64,000 nt of DNA from Saccharina japonica (lineage: Eukaryota; Sar; Phaeophyceae; Laminariales; Laminariaceae), in NCBI GenBank assembly GCA_008828725.1, contig MEHQ01004506.1:198159-262158 (forward strand), written 5' to 3'. The notes beneath the pieces are model-generated. The model made no database searches. It was given only the letters and a program-made list of their open reading frames with translations, and was not told the DNA's origin. Numbering within the stretch: position 1 is the stretch's first letter; each line of letters opens with the position of its first letter. A program made the translations under genes and the position numbers. This document shows, piece by piece, positions 61,502 through 64,000 of this stretch.

Positions 61502-61677
61502 CAGTACAGGACACCTACAGTAATAAGAAACAGGTAGTCTGTTCCAGGCGGGATTTCTTATTTGAGAGGGTGCTTTCTACACCAATTTCAATATAAAGAA
61601 TCCCGAATTTCTTATTTTCCTCTACATTTCAGCCTGGCTTTCTTATTAGCCTGTTTCTTATTTGGTGTCCTGTACTG
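61502..61677. mobile_element. T2: Tc1/mariner-like MITE
   Basis: 176 bp, cagtacaggacacctacag on the left and ggtgtcctgtactg on the right, between TA at 61,500-61,501 and 61,678-61,679. Closest relative of T1. Confidence 0.88.
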
Positions 61678-61698
61678 TATGGGACTGAGTTTGGATTT

Positions 61699-61793
61699 TT
61701 GTTTTCGAGCGGAAATGACCGGCATGTATGTGGTGCCATAAGCCAGCACGAGCGGAAATGACCGGCATGTATGTGGTGCCATAAGCCAGCGAC
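61699..61793 (+). repeat. tandem pair of a 43 bp unit
   Basis: gagcggaaatgaccggcatg, tatgtggtgccataagccagc occurs twice back to back. Confidence 0.85.
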
Positions 61794-61909
61794 ATGATTG
61801 AAAAAAAAAACTTTTCGACAATTCCAGTAAACCTACCCTTTTGCCTGCGTGTTAAGAATCAGACTCGAACCCTCGATCAAGTGTTAAAAACCACGATCAG
61901 CTTGGTGTA

Positions 61910-62230
61910 TTGCCACTCTGAATCCATTACGTAGACCTCACGGAAGTCTACAGTACTAATAGTAGTATTCCGTTCTGAATCCACGGTCTATCGTTCCACT
62001 CTATTCTGAATCCTTGAGAAGAATTTGTCCACTCTGAATCCACAGAAGTATTGGTCCCAATGAATCCCACAGAATTTTACTCCACTCTGAATCGATAGAA
62101 GTTAAAATTCACTCTGAATCCATTTTGTGTTGATTGATTGGTCCATTCTGAATCAATATACTAGAGTTCCGGTATATTATTCAACTCCTAAAATATTCCA
62201 ATCCTAAAATATTCCAATCTGATTCCATAG
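61910..62230 (+). repeat. irregular array of CACTCTGAATCC words
   Basis: ctctgaatcc or ttctgaatcc recurs about ten times at irregular spacing (15-45 bp), with different sequence between the words. Unlike a tandem array, only the short word is conserved. Confidence 0.75.
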
Positions 62231-62439
62231 ATATTGCGGCGTTCGTGGCGGGCACGATTTGGGGCGTTTTGATTGGACCAGCCTGTGGCATGTGATATAT
62301 ATACATACATATATATATTTTGTATATATATACAGGTTGAGATGTACATTCTACTTTTTGGGGGCAAACGAATTGAAAAAAATAATTTTGTGATGAGTTT
62401 TGCGGCGGAAACCCCCTTACCCGCCCCCCCGCCCCCCCC

Positions 62440-62640
62440 CCCTCCCCCAGCCTTCATGCGACTCGCCCAACACCTCACGTTTCGCTTCGCGCTTCGTGCA
62501 AGCAAATGTCTGCCTGGTTGGTGGAAACCCCAACGTGATCCTTCCCGGCATTGTAGGGAAGCGAGGGTCTATGGTCGCACGACTACGGCCATGCCCGACA
62601 TGCGGCTAATGATTAATCCCCCCACCCCTTCCCCCCCGCG
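62440..62640 (+). repeat. R repeat copy 9
   Basis: Preceded by C-rich sequence: atgcgactcgcccaacacc, tttcgcttcgcgcttcg, gtctgcctggttgg, cttcccggcattgtaggg and gtcgcacgactacggcc, then a C-rich tract. Confidence 0.75.
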
Positions 62641-62960
62641 GGGTGGTCATACCTCGATGGTGAATATTTACGGAGGTTTTGTGCTCGGCGCCTGAAGCCG
62701 GCCGTCCGACCCGAACCCTAACCTTACCCTATACCAGTGGCCGGTGGCCGGTGCGGGGATGCTGTGTTTGCGAAGACTCTAGATTGACTCGGCCGGCTTG
62801 GATGCTGTGCTTGGAAACACCCACCCCTCCCCCCCAAAAGGGGTGGCCACACCTTGATGGTGAATATTAACGGAGGTTTTGTGCTTGGCGCCTGAAGCCG
62901 ACCGTCCGACCCTAATAAAAATAAATAAAAACCGAAACCCTCTACTGTACCAGTTGCCAG
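62640..62960 (+). repeat. direct duplication, offset 200 bp
   Basis: ggggtggtcatacctcgatgg / ggggtggccacaccttgatgg (at 62,640 and 62,840), each followed by gtgaatatt.acggagg and gcgcctgaagccg.ccgtccgac. It is noncoding. Confidence 0.8.
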
Positions 62961-63114
62961 TGCTTGGATGCTATGCTTGCTAAGGGTCGTTCTTATCGAG
63001 AAACTTTTCTCCAAAAAATCAAAATTTCCAATATTTTTTTCCAAATAAAAACAGGAAAAGCAGGAAAAACAGGATTTTATTTGGAAAGTTTGGAATTTTA
63101 ACAGAGGGCAAAAT

Positions 63115-63953
63115 ATTTCACACCTCGAACAGCTCATGGGCTAGCTCATCTGCCGTGTATAGCTCAACACTTGAAAACATGTGCAGATGAGCTACCGCTT
63201 ATAGTTCAAGCCTGTAGCTCATGTAGCTCCTATAGCTCATTTTGGGCCAAATGAGGTAGCTCATGTAGCTCCTGTAGCTCACCTTCGGCAAATATGTGCA
63301 GATGAGCTATCCTCTATAGCTCGAGCTTTGAAAGCATGTACAGATGAGCTATCGCCTATAGCTCGAGCTTTGAAAACATGTGCAGATGAGCTACCGTCTA
63401 CAGCTCAAGCCTTCAAAACATGTGCAGATGAGCTACCGCCTATAGCTCAAGCCTCCAAAACATGTGCAGATGAGCTATCGCCAACAGCTCAAGCCTTCAA
63501 AACATGTGCAGATGAGCTACCGCCTATAGCTCAAGCCTCCAAAACATGTGCAGATGAGCTACCACCTATAGTTTAAGCCTCCAAAACATGCGCAGATGAG
63601 CTACTGATTATAGCTCAAGCTTTGAAAACATGCGCAGATGAGCTACCGATTATAGCTTAAGCCTTCGAAACATGTGCAGATGAGCTACCGATTATAGCTC
63701 AAGCTTTGAAAACATGCGTAGCTCATGTAGCTCCTATAGCTCATTTGGGCCAAATCAGCTAGCTCGGGCAGATCATATAGCTCACTCCGGACATATGTGT
63801 GCAGATGAGCTACCTCCTATAGCTCAAGCTTTGAAAACATGTGCAGATGAGCTATCGCCTATAGCCCAAGCGAAGGAAAACATGTGTAGCTCACGTAGCT
63901 CACCGGTGAGCTAGCTCGAGCTACGGTGAGCTGATCTGTCCGGGGTGTGAACT
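63115..63953. mobile_element. inverted-repeat-bounded AGCT satellite, 42 bp units
   Basis: Inverted outer ends aatatttcacacctcgaacag and ctgtccggggtgtgaactatt bound an array in which catgtgcagatgagct, accgcctatagctc and aagcctccaaaa repeat every 42 bp (best at 63,310-63,700). Words tagctcatgtagctcctatag appear at both sides. Because 42 is a multiple of three, a frame at 63,328-63,576 spells a 14-residue repeat (KTCADELPPIAQAS type). I take that as a by-product. No target duplication found. Confidence 0.75.
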
Positions 63954-64000
63954 ATTTGGAAGGCTTCGCATTCCAGTATTAGGAAATTAGTTTTGGAGAA

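Noticed and set aside
63328-63576. 14-residue repeat protein
   Set aside because: Follows from the 42 bp unit, is broken on both sides by the same array in other phases, and lies between inverted ends.

Overview
This is eukaryotic, intergenic, repeat-dominated DNA. I find no host gene I can defend: no open frame gives a recognisable host protein, there is no free-standing tRNA or rRNA gene, and almost every long frame is explained by a microsatellite, a minisatellite, an assembly gap or a transposon body. DNA transposons with 2, 3, 4, 8 and 10 bp target duplications, a tRNA-derived SINE, a retroposon with simple-repeat tails and a DIRS-like fossil together fit a large protist, algal or invertebrate genome. 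I cannot name the lineage. An exact 42 bp 454 Titanium paired-end linker (containing loxP) remains at 50,760-50,801, so the assembly used 454 mate pairs.

Layout. 0-2.8 kb: tandem repeats and palindromic motif patches. 2.8-17.1 kb: about twenty copies of one short terminal-inverted-repeat family, here called M, several of them inside an old tyrosine-recombinase (DIRS-like) retroelement lying on the + strand from about 8.4 to 18.25 kb. 17-26 kb: SINE copies, small TA- and TTAA-flanked MITEs and a (TAG)n array. 26.3-28.1 kb: a CCATGG-saturated island and a (CTA)n array. 28-35 kb and 52-57 kb: clusters of retroposon L, whose conserved 3' end carries (AC)n or (CAA)n tails. 36.4-37.35 kb: a motif-array element between inverted arms. 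38-50 kb: poly-C-bearing repeat R, a 64 bp tandem array, a long foldback element, a 24 bp minisatellite with a 144 bp higher-order period, and further MITEs. 50.6-58.9 kb: four hAT-like elements, three with 8 bp target duplications that match exactly. 59-62 kb: mariner-like MITEs, one split by a SINE. 63.1-63.95 kb: an AGCT-rich 42 bp satellite between inverted termini.

Family labels used here: M (4 bp TSD, unclassified), N (CATCCCACGG termini), P (TTAA, piggyBac-like), Z and W (TA TSD, mariner/Stowaway-like), T (TA plus CAGTAC), G (pogo-like), H (TAA/TTA TSD, PIF/Harbinger-like), L (simple-tailed retroposon), R (poly-C repeat), D (dispersed repeat) and SINE.

The most interesting pattern is a set of inverted-repeat elements that share one plan: short terminal repeats, a dense array of one short and often palindromic motif, a unique middle, then the array again. 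Each element has its own motif. The window also carries its own insertion controls: P and H elements sit exactly at the TTAA/TAA of a sentence that is uninterrupted in sister M copies.
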